Source: Candidatus Omnitrophota bacterium (GTDB lineage: Bacteria > Omnitrophota > JAUWXU01). Taken from it: a stretch of DNA of 5,895 nucleotides. Below the pieces are notes generated by a model. It did no database searches, was not told the DNA's origin, and saw only the letters and a list, made by a program, of their open reading frames with translations. The number at the start of each line of letters is the position of its first letter. Positions within the stretch are counted from its first letter, which is position 1. The position numbers were made by a program, and so were the translations under genes. Where the stretch lies: NCBI GenBank assembly GCA_030616145.1, contig JAUWXU010000044.1, positions 1 to 5,895 of the forward strand. The letters run 5' to 3'. Shown here piece by piece: positions 1 through 4,728 of the stretch.

Positions 1-303
1 CTTTATCATCATGAAAATTACGACGGAACCGGTTATCCCTATGGAAAAAAAGGAAGTGATATAAGTATTCTAGCCAGAATAATCCGGGTAGCTGATTCTT
101 TTGACGCGATGACCAACAGCCGGCCGTACAGAAAGGCATTGACTTATCACGAGGCATTTTCTGAACTTAAAAAAGGCAGGTGTACACAATTTGATCCTCA
201 AGTATTAGATGCATTTTCAGAGGCATATAAGGAAGGTTTGTTTAAAACGATATTTTTTCCTCAACTGCAGGATAAAGAAGAGCAGGATAAAGGTCACACC
301 TGA
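1..303 (+). CDS. HD-GYP domain protein, C-terminal fragment (putative c-di-GMP phosphodiesterase)
   Basis: The reading frame is open from base 1 and stops with TGA at 301-303, so only the last 100 residues are present. Fragment residues 3-13 read HHENYDGTGYP, the signature that gives the HD-GYP family its name. ILARIIRVADSFDAMT (about 24-39), RPYRKAL and TQFDP follow in the usual order. The VAD aspartate is a metal ligand in this family. HD-GYP proteins hydrolyse cyclic di-GMP at a two- or three-iron centre; the HD dyad and any sensor or receiver domain lie upstream of the window. The GxGTQFDP stretch here reads KKGRCTQFDP, a small deviation from the usual glycine-rich form. The tail after the domain is about 25 residues, hydrophilic and lysine/glutamate-rich. 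Family is certain; activity and input signal cannot be judged from this piece. Confidence 0.93.
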   Translation, partial: LYHHENYDGTGYPYGKKGSDISILARIIRVADSFDAMTNSRPYRKALTYHEAFSELKKGRCTQFDPQVLDAFSEAYKEGLFKTIFFPQLQDKEEQDKGHT

Positions 304-304
304 A

Positions 305-368
305 CCTGCTTGCCCTGAACAAGCGAGGCGTGTAGCGACGAGCGCGTCGAAAGGTCAAATGGTCAAAA
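305..368. repeat. REP-like palindromic element with tandem octamer
   Basis: Directly after the HD-GYP stop lie two small hairpins. The first is GCTTG 308-312 / CAAGC 320-324 around a 7-nt loop, and the second CGACG 336-340 / CGTCG 345-349 around AGCG. The stretch is clearly more GC-rich than its surroundings and lacks a U-tract, so it is not a normal terminator. Its layout (CCTGA...TCGAAAGG) resembles the dispersed REP-type elements found between genes of many environmental bacteria. It ends in a tandem octamer, GGTCAAAT 353-360 and GGTCAAAA 361-368. The repeat nature is inferred from form only, since one copy is seen in the window. Confidence 0.5.
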
Positions 369-375
369 AGAGTGA

Positions 376-396
376 AAAATACTTGACAAGTATTTT
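376..396. promoter_or_regulatory. Palindromic operator candidate over the -35 box
   Basis: AAAATACTT (376-384) and AAGTATTTT (388-396) form a perfect 9+9 bp inverted repeat around the 3-nt centre GAC. The -35 hexamer TTGACA (383-388) sits at the middle of this palindrome, so a dimeric regulator bound here would block RNA polymerase. The symmetry is seen in the sequence; the regulator is unknown and none is encoded in the window. The AT-rich context raises the chance of coincidence somewhat. Confidence 0.5.
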
Positions 397-411
397 GCTA
401 TATGATATCTT
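383..411 (+). promoter_or_regulatory. Sigma-70-type promoter for the beta-barrel gene
   Basis: A perfect -35 TTGACA (383-388) is followed after exactly 17 bp by a -10 TATCTT (406-411), which matches TATAAT at four positions including the key T1, A2 and T6. Transcription would start near 418, giving a leader of about 40 nt before the ATG at 460. TATGAT at 401-406 looks better as a hexamer but would leave only a 12-bp spacer. Confidence 0.65.
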
Positions 412-426
412 TAAAATTGAAGATAT
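405..426. promoter_or_regulatory. Second dyad across the -10/start region
   Basis: ATATCTT (405-411) and AAGATAT (420-426) are a perfect 7+7 bp inverted repeat with an 8-nt AT-rich centre. It covers the -10 box and the predicted transcription start. It could be a second operator site. It can form only a partial hairpin at the RNA 5' end because its left arm lies upstream of the start. The AT-rich composition makes this one less striking than the dyad at 376-396. Confidence 0.3.
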
Positions 427-459
427 GACAAAAGGTTTTGAAAATAAAAAGGGGGGAGC

Positions 460-1173
460 ATGAAGAAATATGTAGTGGTTTTTTTGGGTTTGGTTTTGTT
501 TTTTGGAACGAGCGGCCTGGCGCTTGCGCAGGAGGGAGGCGAGTTTTTTTATAGTGACCAAGAAATAGCCGGTAGATGCAATGTAGCAGTGAGAGGAGGG
601 GCAGTTCTTCCCTATAAGCCAAAGGCTGATTATGTTTACGGATATCTTACCGGGGGACAAACGCTATCGCTTGAAAGAAAAAACGGCTGGTTTGCAGGAG
701 GGGAATTGACCTATGACTTGGGCGATTATCTTGCCGTTGGAGTAGAAGGCTATTATCAAGAGTACAAGGTCGATATTACCGCAGCCTTTCACGGGATGCC
801 TACTGGTAGCAATTTGGGAACAGCAAGAAATGGTATGGCTTTTGCCAAGTTCATACTGAAGTACGCCTTTGATATGGAAGATTTTGTTTTTGTTCCTTAT
901 ATAGCCGGTGCGCCGGGTGGGATATTCCCCTGCTTTAAAGACAGTCCTGTAGCTGGCACGAATAATGTGAGTGTTAAACCCAGGAGTGGATTTGCCGCAA
1001 AATATAGCGGTGGGTTTGACCTTTATATAACGGATAATATCGCCATAAACGCTGAAGGGGCATTTTTGATGGCAGATATCAAAACAGCTGTCACTATAAC
1101 AGCCGGTACTGCAAAGAATGATATTAAGAATGATGCCTGGATGGTTGGCGGCGGTTTGAAGTGTAAATTTTAA
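460..1173 (+). CDS. Outer-membrane beta-barrel protein
   Basis: Encodes 237 residues. Residues 1-23 form a clear Sec signal peptide: MKK, a hydrophobic core, then ALA before Gln24. The mature part has alternating hydrophobic/polar stretches typical of beta-hairpins, for example GWFAGGELTYDLG (76-88), LAVGVEGYYQEYKV (91-104), AFAKFILKYAF (127-137), YSGGFDLYITDNIAINAEGAF (182-202, continuous strand-turn-strand) and AWMVGGGLKCKF at the C-terminus. A final Phe with alternating hydrophobics is the usual signal for the BAM assembly machinery. Size and pattern fit a small, roughly eight-stranded barrel of the OMP_b-brl/OmpW-like type. No catalytic motif is visible, so a porin, adhesion or structural role cannot be told apart. 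The start is supported by AAGGGGGGAG at 449-458. The gene has its own promoter and terminator and appears monocistronic. Confidence 0.85.
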   Translation: MKKYVVVFLGLVLFFGTSGLALAQEGGEFFYSDQEIAGRCNVAVRGGAVLPYKPKADYVYGYLTGGQTLSLERKNGWFAGGELTYDLGDYLAVGVEGYYQEYKVDITAAFHGMPTGSNLGTARNGMAFAKFILKYAFDMEDFVFVPYIAGAPGGIFPCFKDSPVAGTNNVSVKPRSGFAAKYSGGFDLYITDNIAINAEGAFLMADIKTAVTITAGTAKNDIKNDAWMVGGGLKCKF

Positions 1174-1196
1174 CAAATAACCCTGAAGACACATCT

Positions 1197-1256
1197 TACC
1201 TAACCCATTGCTCTTTAATCGTTGGTATTATTTATCAATGGGTTAGGTATTTTTTT
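1197..1256 (+). terminator. Intrinsic terminator after the beta-barrel gene
   Basis: A perfect 14-bp stem, TACCTAACCCATTG (1197-1210) with CAATGGGTTAGGTA (1236-1249), is followed by seven T residues (1250-1256). The loop is unusually large at 25 nt. Inside it TAAT (1216-1219) can pair with ATTA (1227-1230), so it may be a stacked hairpin. It ends the transcript about 25 nt after the stop codon. Confidence 0.88.
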
Positions 1257-1289
1257 GACCACAGTCAGTAGTTTTTCCGATTATCCTAT

Positions 1290-1318
1290 TTGACAAATTC
1301 GGCCTTTTGTAATAAGAT
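1290..1318 (+). promoter_or_regulatory. Sigma-70-type promoter for the cpaF unit
   Basis: A perfect -35 TTGACA (1290-1295), a 17-bp spacer and -10 TAAGAT (1313-1318; four of six matches, including T1, A2 and T6) place the start near 1325, about 40 nt upstream of the cpaF ATG. It lies just after the terminator, so the next two genes form an independent unit. No dyad comparable to the one on the previous promoter was seen. Confidence 0.65.
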
Positions 1319-1366
1319 TAAATCATTAAACAGTTCAGGCATTCTTTTGAACAATCAGGAGATATA

Positions 1367-2653
1367 ATGGATAAATTAAGGGTTATAAAGAATGAGGCAA
1401 ACAGATTATTAAAGGCCAATATCTTTAGGCAGGGGTTATCAATTGTCGATATTTCACACTTAGAGCAGGGGCAGATAGAACATCTGGCGGGTCGCTATAT
1501 TGATAAGATCTTAATCAAACTTTTCAAACAGAACAAAATTTCTATAGAGAAAAATGAATTAGATATACTGAAAAAAGAGATTATTGCTGAACTTGCCGGC
1601 TTTGGCGTAATAGATAGATTGCTAAGAGACCCTACGGTGAGTGATATTTTGATTAATGGCCCCAATCAAATATATATAGAAAGAATGGGAAGGATGGAAA
1701 AGGTTAATGTAAGATTTGATAATGTAGAAGAACTTTCAGCTGTTATTGAAAGAATGATGATGAAGAGCGGCAAGAGACTGAATGCGTCTTCCCCGTTTAT
1801 TGATTTCAGGGCCGAAGACGGTGCCAGGGTAACTGCGGTTATACCGCCAATTTCTGCCTCAATGCCCTTTTTTTGCATCAGAAAGGTGCTCAAAGATGTT
1901 CTGAGCATTGAAGATTTAAAGAAGTTTGGAACGCTGGATCAGAAGCTCCTGGATTTTCTTAAATATTGTGTAATGGCCCGCCTCAATATTTTAGTATCAG
2001 GCTCAACAGGCGCGGGAAAGACTACCCTGGTAAACCTGCTGGTGAGAGAGTTTATTCCCCAGGACGAGCGGATTGTAATAATTGAGGATACCCAGGAACT
2101 GGTTATTGAGGACTCTCGACATGCAGTAAGGCTTTTGACCAGATCCCCCAGTATCGAACGAAAAGGAGAGGTTACATTGCGGGATTTGGTAAGGCTGTCG
2201 TTACACCTGAGGCCTGATAGAATTATCGTTGGTGAAGTAAGAGGAGAAGAGGCCTTTCACTTTTTACACGTCATCAATACCGGGCACGAAGGCTCTATGT
2301 GCACTATCCATGCAACTGATAGCGAAGACACGTTAAATCGTTTGGAAATGCTTAGTCTAATGGGCCAGGCAAACGTTGATTATAAGGTTATTCGCAGATT
2401 TTTGGACTTGGGAATAGACCTGATTGTTAATATGCAAAGATTTCCCTCAGGCCAGAGGATAATTTCCCAGGTATCTGAATTTAATTACCAAAAAGACCGC
2501 TGTATTATAAATGATATATTTTCTTTACAGAGAAAGATTACGGCTGATAAAGAGATTCATGAGGTCAAATTAACCGGATATGTCCCTTCTTTTTGGGACA
2601 GGCTTAAAATTAGAACTGATATCCCGGATGATTTTTTTGATATAGCCGAGTAG
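1367..2653 (+). CDS. cpaF: CpaF/TadA-family secretion ATPase
   Basis: Encodes a 428-residue ATPase of the type II/IV secretion (VirB11/PilT-like) superfamily, CpaF/TadA branch. Members form cytoplasmic hexamers that power Tad (Flp) pilus assembly. The N-terminal domain includes the typical DPTVSDILINGPNQIYIERMG stretch (88-108, slightly over-long for an exact motif). Walker A is GSTGAGKT (212-219), the Asp box IVIIEDTQEL (236-245), and the Walker B-like RIIVGEVRG has Glu290. The His box is GHEGSMCTIHA (306-316). All ATPase motifs are intact, and the C-terminal LTGYVPSFWDRL segment is also usual for CpaF. Start: ATG preceded by CAGGAGAT at 1356-1363, with a good promoter upstream. No pilin, tadB/tadC, secretin or prepilin peptidase is seen nearby. 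It is therefore either an orphan ATPase or part of a scattered tad set. The partner gene starts 7 bp after the stop. Confidence 0.93.
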   Translation: MDKLRVIKNEANRLLKANIFRQGLSIVDISHLEQGQIEHLAGRYIDKILIKLFKQNKISIEKNELDILKKEIIAELAGFGVIDRLLRDPTVSDILINGPNQIYIERMGRMEKVNVRFDNVEELSAVIERMMMKSGKRLNASSPFIDFRAEDGARVTAVIPPISASMPFFCIRKVLKDVLSIEDLKKFGTLDQKLLDFLKYCVMARLNILVSGSTGAGKTTLVNLLVREFIPQDERIVIIEDTQELVIEDSRHAVRLLTRSPSIERKGEVTLRDLVRLSLHLRPDRIIVGEVRGEEAFHFLHVINTGHEGSMCTIHATDSEDTLNRLEMLSLMGQANVDYKVIRRFLDLGIDLIVNMQRFPSGQRIISQVSEFNYQKDRCIINDIFSLQRKITADKEIHEVKLTGYVPSFWDRLKIRTDIPDDFFDIAE

Positions 2654-2660
2654 AAATAAA

Positions 2661-3737
2661 ATGAAAAGGCTACTTTTACTATCATTATATGCGCTGGTTA
2701 TGACTATTTTTGCAAGTTTTAGCCAGGATGTAGCCCTGGCCAGAGAAGAGATATTTTTTCTGGAAGATTTTGAATCGGCTGGAGACAGTTTCTCTATGGA
2801 CTGTCAACAGGGAATTTGGCAGGAGGGGAGTATTTTGGGTTCTGCGTCAAATTATCAGGCATGGCGGGTTCCTGAGACAAGATCTTTAAAAAAGACAATT
2901 GTTTTACGCTTGGCCTGCCCTATCCGTTCGGCGGATTTCAAGACCGGCGGTTATTTTTTTAAATTTGAAAAAACCGATTTAAGCAAATTTAATAATCTTA
3001 ACTTTTATGTAAAAGGTGACCGTTGGGATGGCTTTCCTGATGATTTTGAAATTCAGTTGTGGGCAGAGGGACATCTGGCGAGCCGGAGAATAGCCGGTAT
3101 TACTGCTTCCTGGCAGAAGATTACTGTGCCCCTGGCCAGTTTTGAGCAAGTATTGGGTAGCTCTAAAGAGATAGATAGTCTAAGAATTGTTTTTGATGCT
3201 TCTTCTCCGGATAGTAAAGAGGGAATTATTTATATAGATGATATATTTTTCAGCACTGACCTTTCCGATCAGCAATTGGTCAATGATTATATAAACAGAG
3301 GCAACAGCTATTGCGACCTGAACGAATATGGGGCAGGGATAGAGGAATATAAGCAGGCCCTTAAATTGGATCCCAATAATGTTTATGCGCGCACAAATCT
3401 GGGATTGACTTACCTGAAACAGCAAAAATATTGTAAAGCCGTAGATGAACTTGAAAAGGTGATAGAGATCGATCCTGCTTACGCCTTTGCCCACTTAAGT
3501 CTGGCAATAATCTACGAAGATTATTTCTTTGAAAACAAAAAGGCCGCGGAACATTACAATAAGTTTTTGGAGATAGATAAGAGCCTGGATGCTGAAACAC
3601 GGGAAAGGCTTATACAGTGGGTAAAAGGAATTAAACAGGAGGATAATAGCATAAATCTTGAAAATTATAATAATCTCTGGGAAGATTATACCAGGATCTG
3701 GGAAGGATATGATTATCAAAACAAAGCAATAGAATAA
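2661..3737 (+). CDS. Exported protein: galactose-binding-like domain plus TPR repeats
   Basis: Encodes 358 residues. Residues 1-27 form a signal peptide (MKR, leucine-rich core, ALA before Arg28); no lipobox cysteine follows, so the mature protein is probably periplasmic or secreted. Residues about 30-199 look like a beta-sandwich (galactose-binding/CBM-like): FLEDFES near the start, a middle strand NNLNFYVKGD (111-120), SWQKITVPLASF (150-161), and the closing strand IIYIDDIFF (189-197). Two 34-residue TPR units follow, about 205-238 and 239-272, each ending LDP/IDP, and a third, less regular one at 273-309. TPRs bind other proteins. The acidic, aromatic C-terminus (330-358) is unassigned. 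Only 7 bp separate it from cpaF and no strong Shine-Dalgarno is seen, so translational coupling is likely. A role as accessory factor of the secretion machine is inferred from position only. The sandwich assignment is by pattern. Confidence 0.82.
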   Translation: MKRLLLLSLYALVMTIFASFSQDVALAREEIFFLEDFESAGDSFSMDCQQGIWQEGSILGSASNYQAWRVPETRSLKKTIVLRLACPIRSADFKTGGYFFKFEKTDLSKFNNLNFYVKGDRWDGFPDDFEIQLWAEGHLASRRIAGITASWQKITVPLASFEQVLGSSKEIDSLRIVFDASSPDSKEGIIYIDDIFFSTDLSDQQLVNDYINRGNSYCDLNEYGAGIEEYKQALKLDPNNVYARTNLGLTYLKQQKYCKAVDELEKVIEIDPAYAFAHLSLAIIYEDYFFENKKAAEHYNKFLEIDKSLDAETRERLIQWVKGIKQEDNSINLENYNNLWEDYTRIWEGYDYQNKAIE

Positions 3738-3760
3738 TACCCAGACAAAGAATTTAACCG

Positions 3761-3895
3761 ATGCCTAAACAGAAAACCAAAAGAATCACAAGAAGACAGA
3801 AGAGTATATCAAGGTTATTGAGGGAACGACGAAAAAAATCTCAATTCTGTAAAGACCGCAGACCACAGACCAAATCCTTAAATCTTGAATCTTAA
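3761..3895 (+). CDS. Doubtful small basic ORF (44 residues)
   Basis: ATG to TAA gives 44 residues starting MPKQKTKRITRRQKSISRLL, with 17 Lys/Arg. That composition resembles tiny ribosomal or RNA-binding proteins, but I recognise no family. Against it: no convincing Shine-Dalgarno lies upstream, and codons from about 32 onward run through the heptamer/octamer repeats at 3854-3895. The C-terminal part is therefore repeat-derived. The purine-rich DNA alone would give many Lys/Arg codons. Listed so that it can be tested. Confidence 0.18.
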   Translation: MPKQKTKRITRRQKSISRLLRERRKKSQFCKDRRPQTKSLNLES

Positions 3896-3937
3896 CCTGC
3901 CAATCCGCTAACCGGCCAACAGGCTAATCGGCTAACC
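3854..3937. repeat. Degenerate tandem repeats of 7 and 8 nt
   Basis: Three successive arrays lie end to end. Heptamers: GACCGCA, GACCACA, GACCAAA (3854-3874). Octamers: AAATCCTT, AAATCTTG, AATCTTAA (3872-3895). Five octamers: TGCCAATC, CGCTAACC, GGCCAACA, GGCTAATC, GGCTAACC (3898-3937; consensus GGCTAACC). The 3738-3998 spacer otherwise holds only the tRNA promoter and the doubtful ORF at 3761-3895, and no terminator was seen after the TPR gene. Function unknown. Confidence 0.7.
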
Positions 3938-3944
3938 AATAAGA

Positions 3945-3973
3945 TTGACATAAATCCTGAAATGTGGTAAGTT
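3945..3973 (+). promoter_or_regulatory. Extended -10 promoter for the tRNA/rnpB locus
   Basis: TTGACA (3945-3950), a 17-bp spacer, then TAAGTT (3968-3973) preceded by TG at 3965-3966, which makes an extended -10 (TGGTAAGTT). The start would be near 3980, about 19 nt before the tRNA. No separate promoter could be found between this tRNA and rnpB, so both probably share this one. Confidence 0.6.
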
Positions 3974-3998
3974 AAATACTTAATTGGGCAAGATAATC

Positions 3999-4075
3999 GG
4001 GCCTGTAGCTCAGTTGGTTAGAGCATCGGTCTCATAAACCGAGGGTCGTAGGTTCAAATCCTACCGGGCCCACCA
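3999..4075 (+). tRNA. tRNA with anticodon CAU, probably tRNA-Ile2 (lysidine type)
   Basis: A complete cloverleaf. Acceptor GGGCCTG (3999-4005) pairs with 4065-4071 (one U-G), discriminator A4072, and CCA is encoded at 4073-4075. The anticodon stem is TCGGT (4026-4030) / ACCGA (4038-4042), with loop CTCATAA and anticodon CAT at 4033-4035. The T-arm is GTAGG-TTCAAAT-CCTAC (4048-4064). It is not an initiator: the first pair is G-C and the anticodon stem lacks three G-C pairs. Pairs C4-G69 and C5-G68 are the acceptor features used by the modifying enzyme TilS to choose tRNA-Ile2, and the GGGCCUG acceptor start is common in isoleucine tRNAs. Automatic annotation would probably label it Met; elongator Met remains the alternative. 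Confidence 0.93.
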
Positions 4076-4203
4076 GAACCACAAAACCACAGAAAGCAGC
4101 CTGAGAATTCAAAGCTCCCAAACATATAAAATGGATTTCTTAATATTCTGTGATTCTGTGAACCACGCTATTAACAACGCATTTTGTGGTTTTGTGGTTC
4201 TGG
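4073..4203. repeat. Long inverted repeat between tRNA and rnpB
   Basis: CCAGAACCACAAAACCACA (4073-4091) is the exact reverse complement of 4185-4203. With one G-U pair the stem reaches 22 bp (4073-4094 / 4182-4203), enclosing 87 nt. The left arm begins at the encoded CCA of the tRNA and the right arm ends within helix P1 of RNase P RNA. Each arm is made of octamers (GAACCACA, AAACCACA), and the interior holds another tandem octamer, ATTCTGTG twice (4145-4160). In a joint transcript this would be a long double-stranded spacer, a plausible RNase III target; that role is inferred. Confidence 0.75.
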
Positions 4204-4587
4204 CAGGTCAAGGTGGCCGCTCATCAATTCTTATTGATGAGAGGAAAGTCCGAGCTCCACAGGGCAGGGTGCTGGATAACGCCCAGCCCCGGCAGAGAAG
4301 TTATTTTTTGCCTCTTTCGGGGAGGAAAGTGCCACAGAGAATAGACAGCCCGCTATAATTTATGGCGGGCAATGGTGAAACGGTGGTGTAAGAGACCACC
4401 GCTGTAATGGTGACATTACAGGCATGGCAAACCCCACCTGGAGCAAGACCGAATAGGAGACAAATAAAGTGGCCCGCTTTTGTCTCGGGTTGGTTGCTTG
4501 AGGCTGCGGGTAATCGCAGTCCTAGATAAATGGTCACCAGCCGCCAAACATTTGGCGGTAACTGAACTCGGCTTATCGACCTGTCAG
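4200..4587 (+). ncRNA. rnpB: RNase P RNA, bacterial type A
   Basis: This is the catalytic RNA of RNase P, which trims tRNA 5' leaders. P1 pairs 4200-4209 with 4578-4587. P2 pairs GGTGGCC (4212-4218) with GGTCACC (4532-4538). P3 is CTCATCAAT / ATTGATGAG (4220-4241). Conserved GAGGAAAGTCCGAGCTCC starts at 4241. P4 pairs 4247-4254 with CTCGGCT (4567-4573), leaves the conserved bulged U at 4249, and has a compensated A-U where G-C is usual. Also present are the ACAGAGAATAGAC region (4334-4346), GGCAAACCCC...GGAGCAAGACCGAATAGG (4427-4457), GGTTGCTTGAG, AGATAAATGG (4524-4533) and P19 (4541-4558). Its length of about 388 nt is near that of E. coli. The exact ends are uncertain because P1 can extend outward to 4191 and 4596. 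It lies between two tRNA genes. Confidence 0.96.
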
Positions 4588-4602
4588 AACCACAGATTTT
4601 TT
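4578..4602 (+). terminator. Possible terminator-like 3' end of rnpB
   Basis: The 3' strand of extended P1 (4578-4596) is followed at once by six T residues (4597-4602). A helix of about 19 bp plus a U-run looks like an intrinsic terminator, but its 5' strand lies some 370 nt upstream, so it would not fold as a fast local hairpin. A weak local alternative is CAGATT (4593-4598) / AATCTG (4609-4614), whose U-run is inside the loop. Termination or processing here is uncertain; read-through into tRNA-Val is possible. Confidence 0.3.
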
Positions 4603-4624
4603 ATAAACAATCTGCGTAATCTGT
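4592..4624. repeat. Small inverted and direct repeats before tRNA-Val
   Basis: ACAGATT (4592-4598) can pair with AATCTGT (4618-4624) or, for six bases, with AATCTG (4609-4614). The two right-hand copies are 9 nt apart (AATCTGCGT then AATCTGT). It belongs to the same style of short phased repeat as the others in this window. Confidence 0.5.
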
Positions 4625-4627
4625 CCT

Positions 4628-4701
4628 GGGCGCATGGCTTAGCCGGTTAGAGCGCTGCGTTCACATCGCAGAGGTCGAAGGTTCGAATCCTTCTGCGCCC
4701 A
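4628..4701 (+). tRNA. tRNA-Val (anticodon CAC)
   Basis: A complete cloverleaf. Acceptor GGGCGCA (4628-4634) pairs perfectly with TGCGCCC (4694-4700), with discriminator A4701. The D-stem is GCTT / GAGC. The anticodon stem is CTGCG (4655-4659) / CGCAG (4667-4671), with loop TTCACAT and anticodon CAC at 4662-4664. The T-arm is GAAGG-TTCGAAT-CCTTC (4677-4693). A35, C36 and A73 fit valine identity. CCA is not encoded (CTA follows), unlike the other tRNA here, so the end must be added by a CCA-adding enzyme. It has no clear promoter of its own and may be read from the rnpB transcript. Confidence 0.95.
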
Positions 4702-4728
4702 CTAATAAAATTATAGCTAAGAGATATT

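Noticed and set aside
209..463. 84-residue plus-strand ORF overlapping the HD-GYP end and the REP-like element
   Set aside because: It overlaps a certain coding region in another frame, runs through the palindromic repeat and promoter, and has no start signal.
355..660. Minus-strand ORFs (101 and 74 residues) over the OMP promoter and signal-peptide region
   Set aside because: They cross a clear promoter and the start of a well-supported gene and show no domain or start signal.
664..1194. 176-residue minus-strand ORF opposite the beta-barrel gene
   Set aside because: Shadow of the sense gene, which has a signal peptide, barrel pattern, promoter and terminator; the antisense product resembles no family.
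3180..3719. Minus-strand ORFs opposite the TPR region
   Set aside because: Antisense to well-formed TPR repeats; low-complexity translation.
3854..3937. CRISPR array
   Set aside because: Units are 7-8 nt with no spacers and no cas genes nearby.
4073..4203. Insertion sequence or MITE between tRNA and rnpB
   Set aside because: Has terminal inverted repeats but no target-site duplication: bases outside the arms do not match, and the arms are parts of the tRNA CCA and RNase P P1.
4131..4358. 75-residue ORF over the 5' half of rnpB
   Set aside because: Lies in structured RNase P RNA; open frame is incidental.
4301..4537. 78-residue minus-strand ORF inside rnpB
   Set aside because: Same reason: antisense to conserved RNA helices.
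4592..4624. Strong rho-independent terminator downstream of rnpB
   Set aside because: The local stem is short and its T-run is in the loop, so it was kept only as a low-confidence possibility tied to extended P1.
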